Positions 19,123 to 27,150 of a stretch of DNA of 64,000 nucleotides are shown in pieces (positions within the stretch are counted from its first letter, which is position 1; every line of letters begins with the position of its first letter). The stretch comes from Lentzea waywayandensis. GTDB lineage: Bacteria; Actinomycetota; Actinomycetes; Mycobacteriales; Pseudonocardiaceae. Below the pieces are notes generated by a model. It made no database searches and was not told where the DNA came from. It worked only from the letters and a program-made list of their open reading frames with translations. The stretch lies in the NCBI RefSeq assembly GCF_900115955.1, contig NZ_FOYL01000003.1, positions 839,117 to 903,116 of the forward strand, given 5' to 3'. The translations under genes were made by a program, and so were the position numbers.

Positions 19123-20070
19123 ATGCGTCTGGAAGTGCGGCATCTCGAACTGGTCGTGGCGATCGCCGACTGCGGCAGCCTGCGCAAGGCCGCCGCCCGG
19201 CTGCACCTCACCCAGCCTGCGGTGACGACGCAGCTCAAACGTATCGAGGACCATCTGGGCGGCACGTTGTTCCTGCGCACGGCCGATGGCGTCAAGCTCA
19301 CGCCGACCGGCCAGGATTTTGTCCAGGAGGCGCGATCGATGCTCACACAGCTCGTCACGCTCGAACGCGTAACGCGCCGTAACACGCAAAGCCCCAGTGC
19401 GCCTACCAGGCTCGCGGGAATCCCCGCTTATCACTTCGGACTACTCGTCGGCGCGTTAAAGGACAACGTCACCAGCCGCACCATCAAGGAGACCGGCACG
19501 CTCACCGCGTTGCTCACCACCGGCGAACTCGACATCGCGGTGATGCGGCAATTTCCCGGTACTCCGCTGACACTGCCGCCGAACGTCGGCCATCGCCTGC
19601 TCACCCGCGAACCGCTGTTCGCCGGCGTGCCCGACCGGCATCCCCGGGCGCAGGGACCCGAGATCGAACTCGAAGCGCTCGCGGACGACAAGTGGGTCAT
19701 GCCGGAGCCCGACGACAGCGGCATGAACGCCCACTTCGCCCGTGAGTGCGCGGCCGTCGGGTTCGAGCAACGGATCGCGCACTTCAGCAGCGAGGCGCAC
19801 GTCGTGCTGACGCTGATCAGGGAGTCCGGCGCGGTGTGCCCGCTCTACCCGGTCGGCGGCACCCCGCCCGGCGTCGCCCGCCTGCCGATCGCCGGGAACC
19901 CGCTGGTGCGCGAGGTCGTGCTGGCCTGGCGCACGGACGCGCCGGTCGCCGAGGAGATCGACGACCTGTGCGAGCAGGTCGCCACGGGGTACCTGAAGCT
20001 GGTCGAGGAGAGCGAGGTCTACGCGCGGTGGTGGCGCGCGGGAGGAGAGGCGTTCGCGCTCAGTCCGTAG
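19123..20070 (+). CDS. LysR-family transcriptional regulator
   Basis: A 315-residue regulator with an N-terminal winged helix-turn-helix at about residues 5-62 (GSLRKAAARLHLTQPAVTTQLKRIEDHLG) and a periplasmic-binding-fold effector domain. The ATG at 19123 is preferred; a TTG at 19102 would add seven residues. It is divergent from the JAMM/NTF2/VOC operon across a gap of only 53 bases, the usual layout for a LysR protein that controls the facing operon. The effector is unknown. Confidence 0.93.
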   Translation: MRLEVRHLELVVAIADCGSLRKAAARLHLTQPAVTTQLKRIEDHLGGTLFLRTADGVKLTPTGQDFVQEARSMLTQLVTLERVTRRNTQSPSAPTRLAGIPAYHFGLLVGALKDNVTSRTIKETGTLTALLTTGELDIAVMRQFPGTPLTLPPNVGHRLLTREPLFAGVPDRHPRAQGPEIELEALADDKWVMPEPDDSGMNAHFARECAAVGFEQRIAHFSSEAHVVLTLIRESGAVCPLYPVGGTPPGVARLPIAGNPLVREVVLAWRTDAPVAEEIDDLCEQVATGYLKLVEESEVYARWWRAGGEAFALSP

Positions 20071-20077
20071 AGCGCTC

Positions 20078-21238
20078 TCAGTCCTTGGAACCGCCGCCGC
20101 CGTCCGGGCGCACGATGATGACGACCCGGTCGTCCGACGAGATGGGCTTGCCGCCGTTCTTGTTGACCGTGCCGACCAGCGACGCCGTCTCGTTCAGCAT
20201 CTCCATCGGCCCGAGCAGGCCGAAACCGTCCTCCGCCATCGCGGCCTCCGGCTTGCCCGTGAAGGCGCCGGTTTCGTTCATCGACAGCAGCTGGTAGCCG
20301 GGCGTCTTGGACGTGGCCACGCTCAGCTCGTTCGAGTACGACGAGCAGCCCATCACACCGGGCTTGTCCGGCCACGCCCACGCGACCTCGCCGAGCTTGC
20401 CCGGAACGACGCGGTAGACGACGTCGCCGCTCGCGGCCCAGTCCGTCACCCAGATCTTCGAGGTGTCCGCCGAGACGCACAGGCCGCCGGGGAGCCGCAG
20501 CCCGGACGAGACGACCGTGCTGCCGGCCGTCGGGTTGCCCTGGGCGGGCTGACCGGAGCCGTCGATCCGCAGCACCTTGCCCGCCAGGGAGTTCGGGTCG
20601 GCGGCCAGCGCGGGGTTCCCGGCGTCACCGGTCGCGACGAGGATCGCGCCCTTGCGGTCGCTGGCGAGCACACCGCGGTTGCCGGAAGGCCCCTTCGGGA
20701 TGCCGGTGAGGATCGGCTTGGGCGTGTCACCGGGCGCGATGCGCAGCACCCGGTTGTCCGTCGCGGTCGTCACGTAGACGTACGCGAGCTGGTCCTCCGC
20801 GAACGTCGCCGACAACGCCAGCCCGGACAGTCCGCCGTCGGTCGACGTGTCGACCTCCAGCTGGGCGATCACGACGGGGTCGACGTCCTTGGTGACCTTG
20901 AGCAGGCGCCCGCCGCGTTCGGTCGCGTACGCCGCGACCCCGCCCTGGGCGTCCGCGCCGATCGGGGCGACTCCCGTGACGACGTTGAGGCACGTGGCCA
21001 CCACGGCGGGGTGGTAGTCCTTGCAGCCCTGTGGCGGCGGCACGCTCTGCGGCGCCGGGTTGCGGCCGGGGTCACCCGGTGTCGGGCGGTACTCGCCCGG
21101 CAGCTCGGGCTTCGGACCTGCCTGCGGGGTCAGCTGTGGCTGGGCGCTCCACTGGGTGGGCGCCGGCTCGTCGGGAAAACTCGCACAGCCCCCTGCCAGC
21201 AGGCAGACGGCGGTCAGCAACGCGACGGAACGAACCAC
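20078..21238 (-). CDS. lppZ: LppZ-like lipoprotein with sugar-dehydrogenase-type beta propeller
   Basis: A 386-residue exported lipoprotein. The lipobox is L-A-G-G-C (AVCLLAGGCASF), followed by a Pro-rich linker to about residue 70. The rest is a soluble glucose/sorbosone dehydrogenase-like propeller (GLSGLALSATFAEDQLAYVYVT, GPSGNRGVLASDRKGAILVATGDAGNP, AGKVLRIDGSG, SSGLRLPGGLCVS). Position and domains match M. tuberculosis lppZ (Rv3006) as I recall it. The true substrate is unknown. The start is GTG at 21238. The gene converges with the LysR gene. Confidence 0.82.
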   Translation of the reverse strand: MVRSVALLTAVCLLAGGCASFPDEPAPTQWSAQPQLTPQAGPKPELPGEYRPTPGDPGRNPAPQSVPPPQGCKDYHPAVVATCLNVVTGVAPIGADAQGGVAAYATERGGRLLKVTKDVDPVVIAQLEVDTSTDGGLSGLALSATFAEDQLAYVYVTTATDNRVLRIAPGDTPKPILTGIPKGPSGNRGVLASDRKGAILVATGDAGNPALAADPNSLAGKVLRIDGSGQPAQGNPTAGSTVVSSGLRLPGGLCVSADTSKIWVTDWAASGDVVYRVVPGKLGEVAWAWPDKPGVMGCSSYSNELSVATSKTPGYQLLSMNETGAFTGKPEAAMAEDGFGLLGPMEMLNETASLVGTVNKNGGKPISSDDRVVIIVRPDGGGGSKD

Positions 21239-21248
21239 GACTCCCAGG

Positions 21249-22151
21249 TTAGGTGCGCGGCCGTGAACCGGAAGTGAACGCCTCCGAGGTGGCGAAGTCG
21301 ACCGACCGCACCCGGTCGAGCAGCAGATCGAGTTCGGCGGCGACCACCTCGGGTGCCTCCAGCGGCAGGTAATGGCTGCACGGCAGCACGCGCAGCCGTG
21401 CCTGGGGCAACGCGCCGACGGGACCGGACATGCTCTCCGTCGTCGCGAGCAGGTCGTCGCGACCGGCCAGCAGTGTGACGGGGCACACGATCGGGGTGAG
21501 GTCCTGGCGCGGCGTCTCGCCCAGCGCGAGCGCCAGCGTGAAGTACCAGCGCCAGTCGTGTTGCAGGAACCGGCTCACCGCCTGGGTGACAGCCTTCGGG
21601 TCGCTGCTCGGCTTGATCACGCCGCTGTGCCGCAACAGGAACGTCGTCGCGTCCGTCACCGGGACGCGGTGCAGCACCCTGTCCAGCACCGGACCGGCCT
21701 GTTGCAGCAGTTTTGCGCTGGTGAGCCCTACGAGCCGCCGGACGTTCTTGGGCACCAACGGCAGCATGGCGTCGAACGAGTCGCCCGGCGCGCCCGCGAC
21801 GAGCAGCAGGCCCGCCACGCGTTCCGGATGACGCAGCGCCAGCTCTGCCGCGACCGTCACGCCCATCGACCAGCCCATGACGACGCACCGCTCGATGCCC
21901 GCCTCGTCCAGCACGGCGAGCGCGTCCGCCACGTGGTCGTCCAGCGAGATGTTGCGCTCGTCGACGGGCCGGTCCGACCCCATCGTGCCGCGCATGTACC
22001 AGCTGAGCATGCCGCCACGATCGGTCAGCGACGGCCACGACTCGGGTCCGGAACCCACGCCGGGGCACAGCAGCACCGGTGTTCCCTCACCCGGTACCTG
22101 CCACGCTCGGATCTTCGTGCCGTCCCACGCGATGACGTCGTGCTCCCGCAT
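21249..22151 (-). CDS. Alpha/beta-hydrolase fold protein
   Basis: A 300-residue hydrolase. The nucleophile elbow G93-W-S95-M-G97 lies in CVVMGWSMGVTVAAELALRHPERV. The acid position fits the LLAGRDD segment and the histidine fits CSHYLPLEAPE. The family covers esterases, peroxidases and lyases, so the substrate cannot be named. The ATG at 22151 gives MREHDVIAW; an ATG at 22160 adds three residues. It faces the dehydrogenase gene that starts at 22180, leaving under 30 bases for both promoters. Confidence 0.85.
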   Translation of the reverse strand: MREHDVIAWDGTKIRAWQVPGEGTPVLLCPGVGSGPESWPSLTDRGGMLSWYMRGTMGSDRPVDERNISLDDHVADALAVLDEAGIERCVVMGWSMGVTVAAELALRHPERVAGLLLVAGAPGDSFDAMLPLVPKNVRRLVGLTSAKLLQQAGPVLDRVLHRVPVTDATTFLLRHSGVIKPSSDPKAVTQAVSRFLQHDWRWYFTLALALGETPRQDLTPIVCPVTLLAGRDDLLATTESMSGPVGALPQARLRVLPCSHYLPLEAPEVVAAELDLLLDRVRSVDFATSEAFTSGSRPRT

Positions 22152-22179
22152 GACAGACATTCTGACGTACGTTGCTCTG

Positions 22180-23094
22180 GTGACGCTCACCGTGCTCGTG
22201 CCAGATGATTTCGGAGTTCAAGCGCTGTCTCAGGTGGACGGTGTCCGGCCGGTTCGTTACGTGCCGGGGGAGCCGCTGCCGTCCGACGCGCTGAACGCCG
22301 AGGTCCTGGTCCCCAGGTTCCTCGCCGGCACCGACCCGCGCGAGGTGTTCGCGCAGTTGCCGAATCTCAAACTCGTGCAGTTGCTCAGTGCCGGCGCGGA
22401 GAACTTCATCGGCAAGGTGCCGGACGGTGTGCTGCTTTCCACGTGCCGGGGCGCGCACGGCGGCAGCACCGCGGAGTGGGCCATCGGCGCGTTGCTCGCG
22501 ATATACCGAGACTTCCTCGTTTTCGAACGCGCCCGCGCCGAGGGCCGCTGGGACTACCACCTGACGGACACCTTGCAGGACAAGAAGGTCCTCATCGTCG
22601 GTGCCGGCGACCTGGGCGAGCAGCTGAAGCGCCGCCTCGAACCGTTCGACGCCACGGCGACCATGGTCGGCCGCACCGCCAGGGATGGCGTGCACGGCCA
22701 GGACGAGCTGCCCTCGTTGCTGCCGGAGTTCGACGCGGTGGTGATCTTCACGCCGATGACCGAGGAGACCCGCCACCTCGTCGACGCCAAGTTCCTGGCC
22801 GCGATGAAGGACAACGCGATCCTGGTCAACGGCGCGCGCGGCCCGGTCGTCGACACGGACGCATTGCTCGCCGAACTGAATTCCGGGCGACTGCGCGCGG
22901 CCCTGGACGTGACCGATCCCGAACCCCTGCCGGCCGATTATCCACTGTGGACCGCACCGGGCCTGCTGCTGACCCCGCACGTGGCCGGATCCTGCACGGG
23001 CCACGCACATCGCGCCTACGCGATCGCCGCCTCGGAGATCTCCAGGTACGGTGCGGGAGAGCGTCCGCGCAATCTTGTGAACGGCACCTACTAG
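22180..23094 (+). CDS. D-isomer-specific 2-hydroxyacid dehydrogenase family protein
   Basis: A 304-residue NAD(P)-dependent dehydrogenase. The nucleotide fold shows VLIVGAGDLGEQLKRRLEPF. The catalytic Arg is in LVNGARGPVVDTDALL, the Glu in DVTDPEPLP and the His in LTPHVAGSCTGHAHR. It probably reduces a 2-keto acid or oxidises a D-2-hydroxy acid. The start is GTG at 22180, giving MTLTVLVPDDFG. Confidence 0.9.
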   Translation: MTLTVLVPDDFGVQALSQVDGVRPVRYVPGEPLPSDALNAEVLVPRFLAGTDPREVFAQLPNLKLVQLLSAGAENFIGKVPDGVLLSTCRGAHGGSTAEWAIGALLAIYRDFLVFERARAEGRWDYHLTDTLQDKKVLIVGAGDLGEQLKRRLEPFDATATMVGRTARDGVHGQDELPSLLPEFDAVVIFTPMTEETRHLVDAKFLAAMKDNAILVNGARGPVVDTDALLAELNSGRLRAALDVTDPEPLPADYPLWTAPGLLLTPHVAGSCTGHAHRAYAIAASEISRYGAGERPRNLVNGTY

Positions 23095-23174
23095 GGCTGC
23101 ACTAGGCCATTTGGGTGAACCTGGGCTGCCGTTCGGCTCTCGCGCGCCCGCACGAGGTCTCCTAGCGTGCGGGC

Positions 23175-23903
23175 GTGGCTACTCACGACAAAGGCTCGAC
23201 GAGTTCGAGCGCTTTCTCCGACGACTCGTTCTATTCGAGCAGCGGAGGGGGAGTGCACCACTTCGACGACAGCACGGCCAGAGTCGGCGGAGACACCGTC
23301 CAGTCGTACGACTCGTCGACGAAGGCGTTCGACAACTCGGGTTACACGCCGCTGGAGACGTCCACTGTGGACGAGCGCGACGACGACCTGTTCGACGACG
23401 ACCGCAAGAAGTTCGGCTGGACGGCCGGTCCTGACATCGGACTGCTCGGCCTGCGCGCGGTGCTCGGCGGCATCTTCGTGCTGCACGGCCTGCAGAAGGT
23501 CTTCGGGCTCTTCGGCGGCCCCGGCATCAACGGCTTCGCGCAGTCGCTGGAGAAGATGGGCTACCGCGAGTCCGTGGTCCTCGCCTGGGTCACCGGCGTC
23601 ACCGAACTCGCCGGTGGCGGCCTGCTCGTGCTCGGCCTCTTCACGCCGCTGGCCGCGGCGGGCCTGCTCGCCGTGATGGCCAACGTCATCGCGCTCCAGT
23701 ACAAGGGCGGTTTCTTCGGCCCCAACGGCGTGGAGCTCGAACTGGCGCTCGCGGGCATGGCGTTCGCGGCGCTGTTCGCCGGGCCCGGCCGGGCCGCGCT
23801 CGACTACAACCGCAGCTGGTTCCGCCACCCGCTGGCGGCCGGTTTCATCGCACTCGTGCTCGGAGCGGGTGGCGCGGCGGTGACCTTCTTCGTCTTCCGG
23901 TAA
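23175..23903 (+). CDS. DoxX family membrane protein (Rv3005c-like)
   Basis: A 242-residue protein. The first 90 residues are Ser/Asp-rich and disordered. They are followed by a DoxX four-helix membrane domain (LLGLRAVLGGIFVLHGLQKVFGLFGGPG, VVLAWVTGVTELAGGGLLVLGL, LLAVMANVIALQ). DoxX proteins are quinone-linked or assembly proteins; in mycobacteria, the Rv3005c protein has been tied to oxidative-stress handling. The start is GTG at 23175. The next small membrane gene follows after ten bases. Confidence 0.88.
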   Translation: MATHDKGSTSSSAFSDDSFYSSSGGGVHHFDDSTARVGGDTVQSYDSSTKAFDNSGYTPLETSTVDERDDDLFDDDRKKFGWTAGPDIGLLGLRAVLGGIFVLHGLQKVFGLFGGPGINGFAQSLEKMGYRESVVLAWVTGVTELAGGGLLVLGLFTPLAAAGLLAVMANVIALQYKGGFFGPNGVELELALAGMAFAALFAGPGRAALDYNRSWFRHPLAAGFIALVLGAGGAAVTFFVFR

Positions 23904-23913
23904 GAACAGCCCT

Positions 23914-24156
23914 GTGCGGAAGAACCTGACGGGAGCGGTGCTCCAGCTCGCCCTGCTGGTGATCGGGACTCCGGTCGCCTACCTGGTGGCGTTCCCGTTC
24001 GGTCTCACCGCGAAGTCCCTGCTCCCGCCGCTCGGCCTGCTCGCGGGCCTCATCGTCAGCGGCGTCCTGGTCAAGAGAACGAACCAGCCCGTCAGCGGTC
24101 CGCTGACGGGCTGGCTGGTTTTCGGCGCCGCGATGGCGCTCGCACTGGTTCTCTAG
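23914..24156 (+). CDS. Small integral membrane protein, 80 aa
   Basis: An 80-residue protein with about three hydrophobic segments ([54 protein letters not shown]). The start is GTG at 23914, ten bases after the DoxX gene and probably on the same transcript. Its stop overlaps the stop of the convergent ilvD gene (24153-24156). No family is recognised. Confidence 0.65.
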   Translation: MRKNLTGAVLQLALLVIGTPVAYLVAFPFGLTAKSLLPPLGLLAGLIVSGVLVKRTNQPVSGPLTGWLVFGAAMALALVL

Positions 24157-25997
24157 AGGTCCGGGTTGCGCACCGCACCGGTCGACGCGTCGGTCGCCAT
24201 CCGCGCGTAGGCCCGCAGCGCCGCCGTGACCGGACGGATCCGGTCCACCGGCTGCCACGGCCGCTCCGACGCCTCCATCTTGGCGCGGCGCTCGGCCAGC
24301 ACGTCGGCGTCCACCAGCAGCTCGAGGCGCCGCTCGTGCACGTCGATCAGGATCCGGTCGCCGTTCTGCACCAGGCCGATCGTGCCGCCGCCCGCCGCCT
24401 CCGGCGAGATGTGACCGATCGACAGGCCCGACGAACCGCCGGAGAACCTGCCGTCCGTGATCAGCGCGCACTTCTTGCCGAGTCCGGAACCCTTGAGGAA
24501 CGCGGTCGGGTGCAGCATCTCCTGCATGCCGGGGCCGCCGGACGGGCCCTCGTAGCGCACGACCAGGACCTCGCCCGCCTGGATCTCCTTGTTCAGGATC
24601 GCCGAGACGGCCTGCTCCTGGGACTCGACGACGCGCGCCGGGCCCTCGAAGTGCCACAGCTCCTCGTCGATGCCCGCGGACTTGATGATCGCGCCGCGCT
24701 CGGCCAGGTTGCCGCGCAGCACGTTCAGGCCGCCGTCACGGGTGTAGGCGTGCTCGTCGTCGCGGATGCAGCCGCCGGCCGCGTCGGTGTCCAAAGAGGA
24801 CCAGCGGTTCGACGTCGAGAACGCCTCGGTGGTGCGCACACCACCGGGAGCGGCGTGGAACAGCTCGATCGCCTCCGCGGACGGGTTCTCGGCGCGGATG
24901 TCCCACTTGCCGAGCCACTCGGCCATCGTCGGCGTGTGCACCGAAGTGACGTCGTCGTTGAGCAGGCCTGCGCGGTAGAGCTCGCCCAGCAGCGCGGGGA
25001 TTCCGCCGGCCCGGTGCACGTCCTCCATATGGTAGTCGGAGTTCGGCGACACCTTGGACAGGCACGGCACGCGGCGGGACAGGTCGTCGATGTCCTGAAG
25101 CGTGAAGTCGATCTCGCCCTCCTGCGCGGCGGCGAGGATGTGCAGCACGGTGTTCGTCGAGCCGCCCATGGCCATGTCGAGCGCCATCGCGTTCTCGAAC
25201 GCCTTGCGGTTCGCGATCGACCGCGGCAGCGCAGACTCGTCGTCCTCGCCGTACCAGCGCCTGCACAGCTCCACGACCACGCGGCCGGCCTCGGAGAACA
25301 GCTCGCGGCGCGCGGCGTGCGTGGCCAGCGTCGAACCGTTGCCCGGCAACGAGAGCCCGAGGGCCTCCGTCAGGCAGTTCATCGAGTTCGCGGTGAACAT
25401 GCCGGAACACGAACCGCACGTCGGGCACGCGGAGCGCTCGACCTCGGAGAGCCCGTCCTCGCTCACGGCGGGGGAAGCGGACGCGGAGATCGCGGTGATC
25501 AGGTCCGTCGGCGCGACGGCGACACCCTCGACGACGACGGCCTTGCCGGCCTCCATCGGGCCGCCGGACACGAACACGACGGGGATGTTGAGCCGCATCG
25601 CCGCGTTCAGCATGCCGGGCGTGATCTTGTCGCAGTTCGAGATGCAGACGATCGCGTCGGCCTGGTGGGCGTTGACCATGTACTCGACGGAGTCGGCGAT
25701 GATCTCGCGGCTGGGCAGCGAGTAGAGCATCCCGCTGTGGCCCATGGCGATGCCGTCGTCGACCGCGATGGTGTGGAACTCGCGTGCGACACCGCCCGCC
25801 TCGCGCACCGCCTCGGCCACGATGTCCCCGAGATCGCGCAGGTGCACGTGGCCCGGCACGAACTGCGTGTAGGAGTTGGCGATCGCGATGATGGGCTTGC
25901 CGAAGTCGCTGTCGGTCATGCCGGTCGCGCGCCAGAGGGCGCGGGCACCCGCTGCGTTGCGGCCGTGAGTGGTGGTGCGAGAGCGGAGCTGAGGCAC
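24153..25997 (-). CDS. ilvD: Dihydroxy-acid dehydratase
   Basis: A 614-residue enzyme that dehydrates 2,3-dihydroxy-isovalerate or -methylvalerate, the third common step to valine, leucine and isoleucine. Cluster cysteines are C122 in [12 protein letters not shown] and the [19 protein letters not shown] segment from residue 191; Mg/active-site segments include [13 protein letters not shown]. Length matches the E. coli-type enzyme. The start is GTG at 25997 with GGAGG four bases upstream. It lies close to ilvBNC but on the opposite strand, so it has its own promoter, presumably in 25998-26073. Confidence 0.96.
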   Translation of the reverse strand: MPQLRSRTTTHGRNAAGARALWRATGMTDSDFGKPIIAIANSYTQFVPGHVHLRDLGDIVAEAVREAGGVAREFHTIAVDDGIAMGHSGMLYSLPSREIIADSVEYMVNAHQADAIVCISNCDKITPGMLNAAMRLNIPVVFVSGGPMEAGKAVVVEGVAVAPTDLITAISASASPAVSEDGLSEVERSACPTCGSCSGMFTANSMNCLTEALGLSLPGNGSTLATHAARRELFSEAGRVVVELCRRWYGEDDESALPRSIANRKAFENAMALDMAMGGSTNTVLHILAAAQEGEIDFTLQDIDDLSRRVPCLSKVSPNSDYHMEDVHRAGGIPALLGELYRAGLLNDDVTSVHTPTMAEWLGKWDIRAENPSAEAIELFHAAPGGVRTTEAFSTSNRWSSLDTDAAGGCIRDDEHAYTRDGGLNVLRGNLAERGAIIKSAGIDEELWHFEGPARVVESQEQAVSAILNKEIQAGEVLVVRYEGPSGGPGMQEMLHPTAFLKGSGLGKKCALITDGRFSGGSSGLSIGHISPEAAGGGTIGLVQNGDRILIDVHERRLELLVDADVLAERRAKMEASERPWQPVDRIRPVTAALRAYARMATDASTGAVRNPDL

Positions 25998-26073
25998 TGC
26001 TCCTCCAGATTCAGTTCATGAAAAAACGCGCGGGACGCGGGGGTGAGGCGTCCATCAGTCTGGGAGCGGTGCC

Positions 26074-26499
26074 TCAAAGGTTACTTGTGCGCAGACTCGC
26101 CGAGACCAGCAGACAGGCCAGTGCGAGCGTGATCACGTGCACGACGGTGCACCACAGGCAGATCTTGCCGATGATCAGGAACTCGGCCGCCACCAGGTAG
26201 ACGACCATCAGGACGCCTACGCCGACCGCTGCGAGACGCACCCATTTCAGGGCGTCGACCCGCCACGCGAACGGGAGGCAGATCACGGTCAGGAACGCGA
26301 AGAACGCCAGTCCGAGGAACGCGACGGGGATGCCCAGGAGCTCCGACTGCTCGCTGGTGGTCACCGTCTCGCAGTCGATCACCGCGTCCGCCGAGCACAG
26401 CAGCGCGTTCGCGTTGAAGTGCGTGTACGTCAGATAAGCCGAGGTCAGCAGGCCCGCGATGGACAGCAGCAGGCTCAGCAGCGGAACTCGTTTGATCAC
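26074..26499 (-). CDS. Vitamin K epoxide reductase (VKOR) family protein
   Basis: A 141-residue membrane protein with four or five hydrophobic helices. The loop cysteines lie in LLCSADAVIDCETV and the redox-active CXXC is C-L-W-C in GKICLWCTVVHVITLAL. Bacterial VKOR reoxidises DsbA-like proteins using quinone and so drives disulfide formation in exported proteins. No DsbA-like partner is adjacent. The GTG start overlaps the stop of the PH-domain gene upstream (GTGA), so the two are co-translated. Confidence 0.9.
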   Translation of the reverse strand: MIKRVPLLSLLLSIAGLLTSAYLTYTHFNANALLCSADAVIDCETVTTSEQSELLGIPVAFLGLAFFAFLTVICLPFAWRVDALKWVRLAAVGVGVLMVVYLVAAEFLIIGKICLWCTVVHVITLALACLLVSASLRTSNL

Positions 26500-26918
26500 T
26501 TCTCCGACTCTACGACCTCTTCCGCGACTTCCTCTTCCGCGACTTCTTCCTTGACCGTCGGGTCGGGCACCCGGCCACCGCTGATCAGCGACAGCGCCGG
26601 CAGGTGCATGAACCGCACCGCGGGCAGCGTCACCTCGGAGTCGTCGTCCTTCACGGCCTTGAGCCAGCCCTTCTGGACCAGCCGGATCGACTTCAGCTCG
26701 GCCCACTTCACCGTCGTGGTGCCGAACACACCGCGGGCGACGAGCTCCACCTCGGTGACCGTCGTGCGGTTGCGGACGACCCAGTACGCGTAGCCGAGCG
26801 GGAGAACGTAGAGCGCTTGCAGTCCCGGAGCGAGCCACGCCACAGGGGTGACGCAGATGGCGATCAAACCCGCTGCGAGCAGGGCCGTTGCCGGGATGCG
26901 AAAGACCAGCTTCTTCAC
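26496..26918 (-). CDS. PH-domain membrane protein (Rv3004/Cfp6-like)
   Basis: A 140-residue protein with two hydrophobic helices near the N-terminus (ATALLAAGLIAICVTPVAWL, ALYVLPLGYAYWVV). A bacterial PH domain follows (NRTTVTEVELVARGVFGTTTVKWAELKSIRLVQKGWLKAV), and the tail is Glu-rich. Domain and position match Rv3004 (cfp6) as I recall it. The start is GTG at 26918, giving VKKLVFRIPA. It is divergent from the ilvB attenuator region. Confidence 0.8.
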   Translation of the reverse strand: MKKLVFRIPATALLAAGLIAICVTPVAWLAPGLQALYVLPLGYAYWVVRNRTTVTEVELVARGVFGTTTVKWAELKSIRLVQKGWLKAVKDDDSEVTLPAVRFMHLPALSLISGGRVPDPTVKEEVAEEEVAEEVVESEK

Positions 26919-26966
26919 TCGGACGATTGTTCCACGTCCACGATCCGGGAATTCCATCCCGCAGAG

Positions 26967-26996
26967 TTGACGCACTCTTGCGCGAGGCGATAACGT
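26967..26996 (+). promoter_or_regulatory. Predicted ilvB promoter
   Basis: A -35 box TTGACG at 26967-26972 and a -10 box TAACGT at 26991-26996 are separated by 18 bases. The -10 box ends seven bases before the leader-peptide ATG at 27004. Transcription would therefore start at or within a base or two of that ATG, giving a leaderless leader peptide. Confidence 0.65.
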
Positions 26997-27003
26997 CCGC
27001 CTC

Positions 27004-27051
27004 ATGCAGCGCACGCTCGTTCTCGTACTTCTCAGGCGCGTCGACGCCTGA
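27004..27051 (+). CDS. ilvB leader peptide (Leu/Val-rich)
   Basis: A 15-residue open frame MQRTLVLVLLRRVDA with the run L-V-L-V-L-L in the middle and another V near the end. A ribosome starved of leucyl- or valyl-tRNA would stall between 27016 and 27033. The downstream end of the leader is one arm of a 12-bp inverted repeat and is followed by a T-rich terminator. This is the standard layout of transcription attenuation for branched-chain genes. It is probably translated from a leaderless start, as no SD is seen. Confidence 0.8.
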   Translation: MQRTLVLVLLRRVDA

Positions 27052-27116
27052 GCCGAACAGCCTGCGTCGACGCGCGACCCTCGCACGACCCAACTTCGGG
27101 TTGTCGAGGGTTTTTT
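27036..27116 (+). promoter_or_regulatory. ilvBNC transcription attenuator
   Basis: Two structures follow the leader-peptide stall codons. The first is a perfect 12-bp inverted repeat, GCGCGTCGACGC (27036-27047) with GCGTCGACGCGC (27064-27075). The second is a terminator hairpin with arms ACCCTCG (27077-27083) and CGAGGGT (27105-27111), inner pairs around an AACTTC loop, and six T at 27111-27116. If the ribosome stalls at the Leu/Val codons, the first hairpin cannot form and readthrough is expected. The exact antiterminator pairing needs folding. Confidence 0.8.
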
Positions 27117-27150
27117 CGTGTCCGGACCCCGATACCCACGAGGCAAACCA

